From: Pirellulaceae bacterium
GTDB taxonomy: Bacteria; Planctomycetota; Planctomycetia; Pirellulales; Pirellulaceae
Assembly (NCBI GenBank): GCA_023382975.1
Contig: JAHDXO010000078.1
Span: 1-41,923 of the forward strand
Length of the DNA stretch: 41,923 nucleotides
Direction of reading: 5' to 3'
The notes under the pieces are model-generated. The model was given only the letters and a program-made list of their open reading frames with translations, was not told the origin of the DNA and did no database searches. Made by a program: the position numbers and the translations under genes. This document shows positions 1 to 7,843 of the stretch, piece by piece; position 1 is the stretch's first letter; the number at the start of each line of letters is the position of its first letter.

Positions 1-23
1 CTGTGATAAACTCTAGCACATGG

Positions 24-470
24 CTAAAGCTCAACGTCCAGCTTAAGCAAAACACTGGCCGTGCCCCTGGCCGCATCCCATTCTTCGATTTGATGCGCCA
101 GCGGTTCGCCGGTGCTGGTGGAGAACCGCACGTCAGCTCCATCCGCTTGAGCTTGGCCGAAGTCGAAGAAGTCCCTGTGCAACCGCACCAGCAGCGGAAA
201 GTCCTTTTCCACTGCCGACGCCGGCAGGTCTGCTCCTTCCGGCGTGGTGAGAATGAACATCGAGCCCGAGTGCTGCCAGCCGGAGTATTGCGCGGCAGTT
301 TCCGTCGCCCATAGCGTGAGCAGTGATGCAACAAGGAACGACGGCTTCAGGAGGTGGCGTTTCTTGGAGCGGGAACCTCCGGCAACTGTTTTATCAAACC
401 CTGTGGAGGATTGTGGTTCGATCTCTTGTTTGGTTTCGTTCATGTCGACTTCTTCAATGGTTGGCTTCAT
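24..470 (-). pseudogene. Truncated DUF2341 domain protein
   Basis: A 148-codon reading frame with a basic stretch and hydrophobic signal segment (about residues 36-60), then a region of the kind that opens planctomycete DUF2341 proteins: YSGWQHSGSMFILTTPEG followed by a stretch ending in HQIEEWDAARGTASV. Family members continue for hundreds of residues, often into a LamG or other domain. Here the match stops after TASV, and seven unrelated residues lead to a TAG, so the gene is truncated. The start is uncertain: ATG at 470 or at 443. The signal-peptide part is duplicated near 11.65 kb. The DUF2341 assignment rests on remembered family sequences. Confidence 0.6.
314..372. repeat. 59-bp repeat, copy 1
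   Basis: These 59 bases recur in the same orientation at 11,627-11,685 with three mismatches. On the minus strand this copy encodes part of the signal region of the DUF2341 fragment (RSKKRHLLKPSFLVASLLT). The two copies bracket the sulfatase/arylsulfotransferase/sigma-factor block. Confidence 0.85.
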
Positions 471-509
471 GGCTTTGACTCGCGACCTTTCGTTTTCGCA
501 ATCCCCACG

Positions 510-659
510 TCAGGGGCGGTCGTTCGTGCCAGCCAAGGTATTGATGTTCGCTGGCCTTTCCATTTTGGACTGGCCTGCAAGGATAAACGCCTTCAGCGGT
601 TGGGCGTCCGCTTGGCTGACGGTCGCCAATATCAGGCCGGTAGCTACCGCGATCATCAT
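510..659 (-). pseudogene. N-terminal fragment of a sialate O-acetylesterase-like protein
   Basis: A short frame starting at a pair of ATGs gives a signal peptide (ATGLILATVSQADAQ) and then LKAFILAGQSKMERPANINTL. This is the opening of the SASA/DUF303 esterase family, in which the nucleophile motif is GQSN-M. Here the Asn after the catalytic Ser is Lys, and the frame stops about 50 residues in, well short of the several hundred usual for the family. It is a decayed 5' fragment. An intact relative lies at 23,155-24,624. Directly upstream, the same frame continues into a remnant of the epimerase gene, so two gene fragments were joined here. Confidence 0.6.
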
Positions 660-688
660 ACAAATGGTAATCAATGAGTTGGTTTCAA

Positions 689-880
689 GGCACAAACATG
701 CCACACCTGGGCTGCGCTGTTATCACACGGACAGTTGCTTCTTGTCGACACGGGGCCCAGGAGCTACGCTCGGACCATCCTTCCGGTTTGTGCTCACTTC
801 GATTTCCTCATACATTGGTCGGAAACGCGCATCATCCGATCAGTATACAGCACATGGCTGGGATTGCATCGCCATCGGAT
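689..880 (-). pseudogene. Decayed copy of the epimerase 5' end and its promoter region
   Basis: This stretch aligns with 31,538-31,790, the first codons and upstream region of the GDP-mannose 3,5-epimerase gene, with an internal deletion of roughly 80 bases. On the minus strand one can still read EVSTNRKDG (intact gene: EVSTSRKDD), then DKKQL (intact: DKKPL) and QRSPGVACLCLE (intact: QRSPGVECLCLD), interrupted by stops. Upstream, shared blocks such as CGGAAACG, CCGATCAGT and GCATCGCCAT mark the old promoter. It is non-functional. Confidence 0.65.
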
Positions 881-1001
881 CTCAAAACGTGTGCCGATCG
901 AGCAGCGTTTGGAACAGCTCCAGATGTTGCCGGTTCACGTGGGGCATCGAACGCTTGCGCAGTACGGCTTGACCGTATTCGAATGGGAGAAACAGGGAGA
1001 A

Positions 1002-1022
1002 TAATGGGGACAAGTCCCATTA
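1002..1022. repeat. Imperfect palindrome, REP-like
   Basis: TAATGGG and CCCATTA arms enclose a short centre (TAATGGGGACAAGTCCCATT and one more A). Palindromes of this kind accompany REP-associated transposases, and a remnant of such a transposase follows about 150 bases downstream. Confidence 0.45.
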
Positions 1023-1169
1023 TCGACTTGGGTGTGTGTGTGGATATGGTAGTCTGCCGGGCATCCCCAGAGCGGCACAAGTCGCGGCGGTAGGGATGAT
1101 CTTTCAAGTTTTAACTCGTGGCAAGAACCAGGGCACCATTGTCGGGAAGGAACACGATTACGCCGCGAG

Positions 1170-1357
1170 GCGAAGAGTGGCGGGGTGCAGCCTGGCGCAG
1201 CGGGTAGGGCGGCAGCGTCTGGATAAGGCCGTGCGGTTGTGCGACTGGCCGGTACCGCGTCCGAGGAATTGGGTTGGTCTGGTGAACGCAGTGCAGACGG
1301 AAGGCGAATTGGACGCTTTGCAGGTCGGTTCGACGCGACAGTCCGTTCGGCGAAGAG
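1170..1357 (+). pseudogene. REP-associated tyrosine transposase, C-terminal remnant
   Basis: On the plus strand the segment reads SLAQRVGRQRLDKA, then WPVPRPRNWVGLVNAVQTE and GELDAL. This matches the conserved C-terminus of REP-associated (IS200-like, Y1 transposase family) proteins, typically WPVPRPRxWVxxVNxPQTExELxAL. The family continues with a SPFGxE block, which is present at 1,337-1,357 (DSPFGEE) but in a different frame, so there is a frameshift near 1,335. No catalytic HUH motif or tyrosine remains. It is a dead remnant. Confidence 0.6.
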
Positions 1358-1409
1358 GTTATCCCGTTTTATGCTTCCCTCTCTTGTGCTTCCCCTTTTC
1401 CGCTTCCCG

Positions 1410-2906
1410 TCAAGGAGTCATTTCCCACGTGCTGCCTTCCATCGGCGAGAAAGCTGCCTGTTGGGCAGGAACGGACCAGGTGTGGGCGGCTGGCCGTGAG
1501 CCGCCGACCTCGGCTCGCTCAACTGCCGGCCAGTGGCCCCGGATATACTCGACCATGGCTCCCGTCGGACCGACGCGCACCCTCATGTGTCCGGGACTTC
1601 CGAGGATGATGCCGCTCTGGTAGCCGTAGAAAGCAGCGAATCCGGGACGCTTGTTCGGGCCGGGTGTTCCGGGCTGGGGAACCTCCTGGTACACGATGCC
1701 GTCCAGTTCCTGCTGCGCGTACAGGTGATCGTGACCGTGGAACACGGCCGTGACGTGATTTTGGACCAGCAGTTGGTGGATGGGCGCGGGCCAGCCGGGA
1801 CGGTTCTGCGCGAAGCCGTCTGTCCCGTCAGGGTTCTTGCCGCCCCATTCGTACAGCGGCGCCGCTTCCGCCCCACCGCGTCCTTCCGGCGTCGCGCCGC
1901 CGACCAAGTGATGGATGAAAACGAACTTCAACTTCGCGTCGCTGGCCTCCAGCGTGCGTTGGAGCCATTGGTACTGTTCGCGACCCAGCGTCCGCTTCCA
2001 GTTGTCGCTGCGGCCGCGCTGTTGCTGCGTAGACCAAAAAGGATCCAGCACGACAAACAGCGCGTCGCCCCATTCCCAGGCGAAGTAGTCTTGAAGCAGC
2101 CCCGCCTCTGGATGCTGGATCGCATTTCCGGTGTAGAAGCCGTCTGGAACGGGATTCGGGAAATGACGCTTCCGCATCAGGTTGGACCAGACAGCCAGAG
2201 GGTCCGACTCGCTGCCGCGCCCGCGCGGACTCTCGCCGTCGTGATTGCCGAGCACCAGGAACAGCGGCGCGGCATGGCAGAGTTGCCCGAAGTAGAACCG
2301 CTGCGCGAGGTACTGCCGGGCCGCGTTCTCGCGGCTGTCGTGCTTCTCCGTCATGAACGTGTCGCCGAGATCGACGTGGAAATCGGGGGCGTCGGCCAGT
2401 ACATTGGCCAGCGTGCGTTGGTACAAGGCCGCGTCAACGCGATCGTCCAGGTGCGAGTCGGCCGTGATGGTGAAGGTGAACTCGCTGCCCGGCGGACGCT
2501 GCGTGTGGAAGGTTCCGGCCGCGCCGCTGATGCCCGCCGCACGAAGCTCGTAGTAGTACCGAGTGTTGGGTTGCAGCGTGCCCAGCACCACTTCGACCGG
2601 CTCGCCCTTGGGGAATGAGCGGGCGGGCGTCTGCTGCGTGAGTTGCTCGTGGTTCGTCCCGTAGGCCACGTGGCCCAGAGTGTCCTGATAGACCAGCACG
2701 CTCAAGGTGACGGAATCGCGCGTCGGCCGGCCCAGCACCAGGTCGAACGGATGGGCCGGCACGTCGTTGCAGGTCGAGTTCTGGGAAGGCTGGCTCGGTT
2801 CGCGTTTACCGCGATTCTCTGCGTGCCGCGTCTGGTCGGACGCTCCCAGGGCCAAGCCAAAGCAGAGCGTCAGCCAAACGGTCGGCGGTAGAAGACGTGT
2901 CCTCAT
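1410..2906 (-). CDS. Secreted metallophosphoesterase with purple-acid-phosphatase-like N-domain
   Basis: A 498-residue protein with a signal peptide (about 1-22). A fibronectin-type domain of the purple acid phosphatase kind follows (about 52-136), with the typical LQPNTRYYYELR strand. The calcineurin-like metallophosphoesterase domain (about 145-440) shows the metal-binding set in order: ADSH (149-152), LGD (180-182), GNHD (220-223), HH (332-333) and GHDH (391-394). It probably hydrolyses phosphate esters outside the cytoplasm; the substrate is unknown. It is the last gene of the minus-strand cluster, and its ATG overlaps the stop codon of the sulfatase gene (ATGA), which implies translational coupling. 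The last 40 or so residues are low in similarity to anything I recognise. Confidence 0.85.
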   Translation of the reverse strand: MRTRLLPPTVWLTLCFGLALGASDQTRHAENRGKREPSQPSQNSTCNDVPAHPFDLVLGRPTRDSVTLSVLVYQDTLGHVAYGTNHEQLTQQTPARSFPKGEPVEVVLGTLQPNTRYYYELRAAGISGAAGTFHTQRPPGSEFTFTITADSHLDDRVDAALYQRTLANVLADAPDFHVDLGDTFMTEKHDSRENAARQYLAQRFYFGQLCHAAPLFLVLGNHDGESPRGRGSESDPLAVWSNLMRKRHFPNPVPDGFYTGNAIQHPEAGLLQDYFAWEWGDALFVVLDPFWSTQQQRGRSDNWKRTLGREQYQWLQRTLEASDAKLKFVFIHHLVGGATPEGRGGAEAAPLYEWGGKNPDGTDGFAQNRPGWPAPIHQLLVQNHVTAVFHGHDHLYAQQELDGIVYQEVPQPGTPGPNKRPGFAAFYGYQSGIILGSPGHMRVRVGPTGAMVEYIRGHWPAVERAEVGGSRPAAHTWSVPAQQAAFSPMEGSTWEMTP

Positions 2907-4336
2907 CGGCTCTTCTTCCTGCCTTTACCCATATAGTCGCGAGTGGCGGGCGTAGGTTGGCCCGGATCGAATTTCGGATTCGGCGCGGGCAGTTGAGCGT
3001 CGACCGCTGTGAGATACTGCGTCAAGCGCCGGTCGAGTTCCCTGGCCTTGTCGGGCAGTTCCGCCGCGAGGTCGCGCCGTTCGCCCGGGTCTTGGGCGAT
3101 GTCGAACAACCGAAGCGTGCCGGTTTCGTAGACGCGGACGAGTTTCAAGTCGCCCAGCAGCAGCACGGAAGCCGGCCCGATCGCGTCCATGTCATAGTGC
3201 GGGAAATGCACGACGAATTCCTCGCGCGGACGCCGCACCGCGCCCTGGCCCCCGTGAGTCAGTACCGAGACCAGACTGCCGCCTTCCAGACCTTCCGGCA
3301 GCGGTTCGCTGACGCGTGCCAAGTCGGCGATTGTGGGAAACAGGTCCGCGCCGACCGCCCGCACGTGGCAGCACGTGCTCGGCTGGATGCCCGGCCCGCG
3401 AATGATGAACGGGACCCGCAGGCCGCCCTCCGAGACTGTGCCCTTGCCGCCGCTCAGCGGTGGGTTGCGGCCGGGCGAGCCATGATCGGTCGTGAAGAGG
3501 ACGTAGGTGTGACTGTCGATAGCCAGTTTCTCAATCGCCTGAAGCAGTATTCCAAACGCGATATCCAGATCAAGGTCTGCGGCCGTTTGAGCGAGTGCTT
3601 GCTCGCTCAGATTGCCGCCCCAACTCTTGACCGCCGCGATCGCTTCCGGGCTGGCATCGCCTCCTTTCCGGGAGGCGTAGTGCGAAAGCTGCAAATAGAA
3701 CGGCCGGCCGGCTTGCACCTGCCGCGTCATGAAATCGATGCCGCGCTGCGTCATCCCGTACAGTTGTTTGGGATGGGGATTGGCGACGTTGTCGGGCCCA
3801 CCGTTGCTTGTCGCCCCGTCGCTTTCGTCAAAGCCGTGGGTGGCCGGCGACACCTTGCCGACGTGCCACTTGCCAAAATGGGCCGTGGCGTAACCGGCGC
3901 GTTTCAGCAGCTCTGCAAGGGGCGTGGTTGACTCCGGTAGTTCCAGCACGCACCGCGGCGGAAGCAACTTGCAGGACGCATCGGCCCCGCCGCTGTCGCC
4001 CGCGCCTTCGCCGACAAACGTCATGTGCAGTCGGGCCGGACTGAGGCCGGTGAAGAAGGTTGCGCGGGACGGCGTGCAGCGCGGCGACGGTGCGTAGAAG
4101 TTGGCGAAGCGTATGCCTTCCTGGGCGAGTCGCTCCAAGTTCGGCGTGCGAGTCACGGCGCTGGCCGATTCGGGCACGGCGTCATCCATTCGCACCGAAG
4201 TGCTCGACCAGCCGTGACCTTCGCCCAGGACAAACACGAAGTTGGGCCGGGTGGCCTGGGCCGGCGGGGCCGCCAGAGCCAAGTTGGCCAGCAGACCGAT
4301 CGGGATCGCAAGAGCCGTCAGTGAGTTTGTCATCAT
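2903..4336 (-). CDS. Secreted sulfatase (alkaline phosphatase superfamily)
   Basis: A 477-residue protein with a signal peptide (1-22). The sulfatase signature CTPSR has Cys87 as the residue converted to formylglycine. Further active-site elements are GKWHVG (155-160) and TTDHGS (282-287, metal ligands D284 and H285). The first metal-binding motif is odd: where sulfatases usually read LADDLGW, this one has VLGEGHGW, so the Asp-Asp pair is replaced by Glu-Gly. This could be a distinct subfamily with altered metal coordination or an impaired enzyme. The substrate is unknown, presumably a sulfated polysaccharide or arylsulfate. The gene starts six bases after the upstream arylsulfotransferase gene ends and overlaps the downstream phosphoesterase by four bases. 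Confidence 0.88.
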   Translation of the reverse strand: MMTNSLTALAIPIGLLANLALAAPPAQATRPNFVFVLGEGHGWSSTSVRMDDAVPESASAVTRTPNLERLAQEGIRFANFYAPSPRCTPSRATFFTGLSPARLHMTFVGEGAGDSGGADASCKLLPPRCVLELPESTTPLAELLKRAGYATAHFGKWHVGKVSPATHGFDESDGATSNGGPDNVANPHPKQLYGMTQRGIDFMTRQVQAGRPFYLQLSHYASRKGGDASPEAIAAVKSWGGNLSEQALAQTAADLDLDIAFGILLQAIEKLAIDSHTYVLFTTDHGSPGRNPPLSGGKGTVSEGGLRVPFIIRGPGIQPSTCCHVRAVGADLFPTIADLARVSEPLPEGLEGGSLVSVLTHGGQGAVRRPREEFVVHFPHYDMDAIGPASVLLLGDLKLVRVYETGTLRLFDIAQDPGERRDLAAELPDKARELDRRLTQYLTAVDAQLPAPNPKFDPGQPTPATRDYMGKGRKKSR

Positions 4337-4342
4337 CGCACC

Positions 4343-5959
4343 TCAGGAGTCAGATCGTGGGTCGTTTGCGCGGTTTGGCGAGCCTGGGCCGGTGCCGCGT
4401 TCCTTGCCTCGCACCGGTTTTCCGCCGCCGGGGCCCCGGCGATCATCGGGCTTGCGGTTTGGCTTGCCTTGCGCCCCACGCGGGTCCGGGCCGCGGGGGA
4501 AAGCGTCGGTGATCGTACCCTGGGGCGTAAGATCCTTGCCGGCCAGGGCCGGATGATCGGGCGCGTAACGCACGGCCCGGAACAAAGCGTTGGTCATTGG
4601 CAGGCAATCGGGCAGGACCTTCACCGTACCCAACTCGCGCGAGACGGGATTGATGTACTCCCACACGAGATCGCCCTGGTCGGTGACCTCGAACAGATGG
4701 CCGCTGGTGCCCGAGCAGATCAGCGTATTGCCATTGGGCAGGCGCTGCGCACCCGAGCCGATGTGGCTGAAGAAGCCTTGATTGGCCTTGGACTGATAAC
4801 TCCAGACGATCTGCCGTGACATCCACCGAACCGGCTTGTGGGTGTCGTGGTGGAAGCGGACCTGCTCGTAACCGGCAGCCGGCGGATTCACGTACCGACC
4901 GTTGTCCTTTCCGTCGGCGTTCAAAAACGGGTTGATCTCCACGATCGACGATTGCGAGGTGCGGTCGTAGAGGTACTGGCCGTTGTTGAAGATCATGATA
5001 TGGCCGGCGCCGGGCAGTCCGGGCTTGATCCAATGCACATCGTGGCAGCCGCCGATCTGTTTGTGGCCGGAGGTGGAGTTGTCCCAGTTCTCCAGGATTC
5101 GCGGCGGATCACCTTGGGCATAGCGGGCCGGGTCGCCGAAGCGGTACAGGAAATCACCGGCGGGACCCGCCGCCGCTTTGATACTCGCGGCCGGGTCGCC
5201 AGCGATGAACGTCTGGTCGTGTTCGATGAAGTAGATCTCGCCTTGCACCGAACCGGTCACGATCTGTCCCAGTTCGGCGTTGTAATCCAGGGCGTTGCAG
5301 TGCAGCCAGTCGCGTTTGAGCGGCCGGCCCGGCAGGTTGATGTTGATGCGTCCCGGGTAGTCGGCGACCGTCTTGCCTTGGCCGACGTAGTTGGGTTTCG
5401 AAGGGTCGAGATCCTGGACCACGTGGTCGAAGAACCACCACTCCCAGACGACGCGGCCCTGGCTGTCGATCTCGACGACGGCATCCATTTGCGCGCCGTC
5501 GTACGGCCCGTTGCGCGGATCGGCCCCGGCGGCGATGGCCTGCTCGTGCGTGAGCGACTTGTTGGCGATGTACAGCGTGGTCGGCGCGCCGAGCTTCTTG
5601 TTGAAGATCCGCACCCAATCGTGGTGCGGGGCATAGCCGTCGCGTTGTTCCTTGTACTCCCAGACGACGCGGCCGTTCCAATCGACCTCTTGGAACCCTT
5701 GAAACCCGCTGGGGTCGTCGCGCGTGGCGTCCAACAGGTTGCCGTTCTCCAGCAACCGCGGATTCGTGCCGAGTCGCCAGGTGTGAACGACGCGCCCCTC
5801 CATGTCGATCAGGTAACTCGTACCGCCGACGCCGAACAGCGTGTAGCCCTGGAAGGCCTTTTCCTGGTCCCAATAGAGCAACTCGGTCGGACCTTGGAGC
5901 CGTTCGTAAGCAGCGGCCGAAGTCGTCAGCAGCAATGAAAGGATCAAGCAGCGTTTCAC
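4343..5959 (-). CDS. Arylsulfotransferase (ASST) family protein, copy 1
   Basis: 538 residues from a GTG start chosen because AAGGAG lies six bases upstream and the protein then begins directly with a signal peptide (VKRCLILSLLLTTSAAA). The rest is a beta-propeller of the arylsulfotransferase type. It has repeated blade motifs such as YLIDMEGRVVHTW, EVDWNGRVVWEY, LPNGNTLICSG and DLVWEYINPV, plus conserved His clusters (APHHDW, GCHDVHW). Classical members move sulfate from phenolic donors to phenolic acceptors through a sulfated His; activity here is inferred from family. The C-terminal 60 or so residues are a Pro/Gly/Arg-rich tail. It lies between a paralogue and the sulfatase, six bases before the latter. 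Confidence 0.8.
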   Translation of the reverse strand: MKRCLILSLLLTTSAAAYERLQGPTELLYWDQEKAFQGYTLFGVGGTSYLIDMEGRVVHTWRLGTNPRLLENGNLLDATRDDPSGFQGFQEVDWNGRVVWEYKEQRDGYAPHHDWVRIFNKKLGAPTTLYIANKSLTHEQAIAAGADPRNGPYDGAQMDAVVEIDSQGRVVWEWWFFDHVVQDLDPSKPNYVGQGKTVADYPGRININLPGRPLKRDWLHCNALDYNAELGQIVTGSVQGEIYFIEHDQTFIAGDPAASIKAAAGPAGDFLYRFGDPARYAQGDPPRILENWDNSTSGHKQIGGCHDVHWIKPGLPGAGHIMIFNNGQYLYDRTSQSSIVEINPFLNADGKDNGRYVNPPAAGYEQVRFHHDTHKPVRWMSRQIVWSYQSKANQGFFSHIGSGAQRLPNGNTLICSGTSGHLFEVTDQGDLVWEYINPVSRELGTVKVLPDCLPMTNALFRAVRYAPDHPALAGKDLTPQGTITDAFPRGPDPRGAQGKPNRKPDDRRGPGGGKPVRGKERGTGPGSPNRANDPRSDS

Positions 5960-5983
5960 AAGCGACTCCTTATGCGGAAGTTT

Positions 5984-6113
5984 TTGAAGCACAGAGGCAC
6001 AGAGAGCACGAAGAAGAGCCAGTTAGTCCTTGCGCTTCAACGACATTCTGCGAAATGCAAGAGCATGGCATACGACGCCCCTCTGTGTCCTCTGTGTTCT
6101 CTGTGGTGAAGAA
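5984..6113. repeat. Dispersed CACAGAGG-type inverted repeat
   Basis: The left arm contains GAAGCACAGAGGCACAGAGA and the right arm CCTCTGTGTCCTCTGTGTTC, continuing TCTGTGGTGAA, as an imperfect inverted repeat filling the space between the two arylsulfotransferase genes. On the minus strand it would read TTENTEDTEG, a known spurious-ORF signature of a repeat found scattered in many bacterial genomes. I treat it as a non-coding repeat. Confidence 0.65.
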
Positions 6114-6135
6114 CCGCATTCCTGACCCGTGTCGA

Positions 6136-7773
6136 CTATCGATCACCACGCGGCGGGCGCCGATCGTCCGGCGGCGGGGGCTTCCGGCCGTCGCCTCCGC
6201 CACGCCCGTCTTTGCCTTGCGGAGGCGAGCCCTCGGCTGCCTGTTCCGCGAAACCCGTTTTGCCGGCCAGTGACGCCGGCTGCTCGATCGGTCCGAGCGG
6301 CGTCAGGTCCTTGCCGGCCAGTCCGGGATAGTCCACCGGATAGCGGTGGATCTTGAACACCGCGTTCCAGTTGTGGCCTCGATGGTCCAAGCCTGACCGC
6401 TCGCCCTGAGCCAGGATTCCGTTGTGTACCACGGGATTGACGTACTCCCAGACCGTCTCGCCCGCCGGCGTGACCTCGAAGAACAACCCCCGCACGCCCG
6501 CACAGATCAGCGTGTTGCCGTTGGGCAGCCGATGAGCGCCGGAAATTTCCGACGAGTAGAAGTCCGTCGGATTCTTGGCCTGGTACCGCCACGCTGGCTG
6601 TTGTGGCCCGAACGGTTTGCCGGACTCGATGACGTAACGGCCGCTGGCGTCGATGGGCGGCACGATCTCCTCGACGCTGGAGTAGCCGCGGTCCAGCCCG
6701 TTGTTGAAGATCAAGATGTGGCCGGCGCCGGGATGCCCGTCGGGAATCCATTGAGCGTCGTGTTGCTGGAACAACTGGCGATCGTCGGACGTGCCGCGCC
6801 GGTAGGCGGCCGGGTTGCCCCAGCGATACAGCAGATCGCCGCCCTTGCCGCCCGCGCTTCCCGCGGCTTGTTCCGTCGTCGTGCTGTGGTCGATGACCCA
6901 GATCTCGTTACAGCCGCGGGCGCTGAGCAAGATCTGGTCCAGGGCCGGGTGGTAGGCGATCGAGTTGCCGTGGTTCCAGAAAGCGGGGACCGGCCGGCCG
7001 TTGCAGTTGACGTCGATCCGCTCGGGATGGTCGGCCACGTTACCAAAGTTGGCCTTGGTGCGATCGCGGTCCTGGATCAAATGGTCCCAGACGTGCCATT
7101 CCCAGACGATCTTGCCGCCCTTGGGCCGCGTCGGCTGGACTTCGATGATGAACTCCGGGAACAGTTGCTCGTCGCGGAGCATGGACGGATCGAAACCGGC
7201 GGCGAGGCACTGGTCGAGTGATTTTCTCTCCACGCCCATCACGAGGACGTTGCCGTTAGGCAGGGGCTCGACGTCGTGGTGCGAGAGGTATTGATCGGTC
7301 GAGTACTCGAATTCCCAAACGAGGTTCCCTTCCCAACCAAACTCCTCCAGTCGGCCGCCTTCACCGCCGCGCGTGAAGCTGCGGTTGCGGGTGAAGCAGC
7401 AGTGCAACAAATGGCCATTTTCCAACAGGTAGACCGACTGGCCCGGCTCGTACTGGCTTTTCCAGGTGTGGACGGCTCGGCCCTCGTTGTCCATCAGGTA
7501 GATCAGCGTGTGGTGTTTGGGCGCGAACAGGGTGTATCCGGGGCAAGCCTGGGGAGAAGTCTTGAACAATCCCACGGTTTGGCCGTTGGGATCCACGCGA
7601 TTCGCCGCGGCGATGGCGTCGGGGCCAAAAGTCGCGGTCGGGTTCCGAACGCCGTCCGGCTCGGGCCCGCGCTGCGGCTTTCGGCGTTCGCCACCTGGCG
7701 GCTGGGCCATCGCGGCCGAGGCGAGACAGGCCAAGATCAACAAACCGGCAATTGCGAAGTTCGTGCGATTCAT
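6136..7773 (-). CDS. Arylsulfotransferase (ASST) family protein, copy 2
   Basis: 545 residues from the ATG that opens directly into a signal peptide (MNRTNFAIAGLLILACLASA); longer frames lack one. It is a diverged paralogue of the next gene. Propeller strands include TLIYLMDNEGRAVHTW, YLLENGHLLHC, EFGWEGNLVWEFEY, LPNGNTLICAG and ETVWEYVNPV. Conserved His pairs occur in YLSHHDVEPLPNGN, and the C-terminal tail is Gly/Pro/Arg-rich like that of copy 1 (DGRGGGDGRKPPPPDDR). It is presumed secreted and to transfer sulfate or bind aryl groups. It is separated from copy 1 by a repeat and from the SUMF1 gene by 70 bases. Confidence 0.78.
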   Translation of the reverse strand: MNRTNFAIAGLLILACLASAAMAQPPGGERRKPQRGPEPDGVRNPTATFGPDAIAAANRVDPNGQTVGLFKTSPQACPGYTLFAPKHHTLIYLMDNEGRAVHTWKSQYEPGQSVYLLENGHLLHCCFTRNRSFTRGGEGGRLEEFGWEGNLVWEFEYSTDQYLSHHDVEPLPNGNVLVMGVERKSLDQCLAAGFDPSMLRDEQLFPEFIIEVQPTRPKGGKIVWEWHVWDHLIQDRDRTKANFGNVADHPERIDVNCNGRPVPAFWNHGNSIAYHPALDQILLSARGCNEIWVIDHSTTTEQAAGSAGGKGGDLLYRWGNPAAYRRGTSDDRQLFQQHDAQWIPDGHPGAGHILIFNNGLDRGYSSVEEIVPPIDASGRYVIESGKPFGPQQPAWRYQAKNPTDFYSSEISGAHRLPNGNTLICAGVRGLFFEVTPAGETVWEYVNPVVHNGILAQGERSGLDHRGHNWNAVFKIHRYPVDYPGLAGKDLTPLGPIEQPASLAGKTGFAEQAAEGSPPQGKDGRGGGDGRKPPPPDDRRPPRGDR

Positions 7774-7843
7774 GGAAGTACTTTCGGGAGAGGCGGTTGG
7801 TGGTTCCTTGGTATGCAGGGAATGATGGATTATCGTGCCACGC

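Noticed and set aside
1533..2618. Long plus-strand reading frame opposite the metallophosphoesterase
   Set aside because: It is an antisense shadow: the minus strand carries complete phosphoesterase motifs, and the plus frame has no recognisable domain or start signal.
5970..6203. Small minus-strand protein containing TTENTEDTEG
   Set aside because: This is the known false translation of a dispersed inverted repeat, not a gene.
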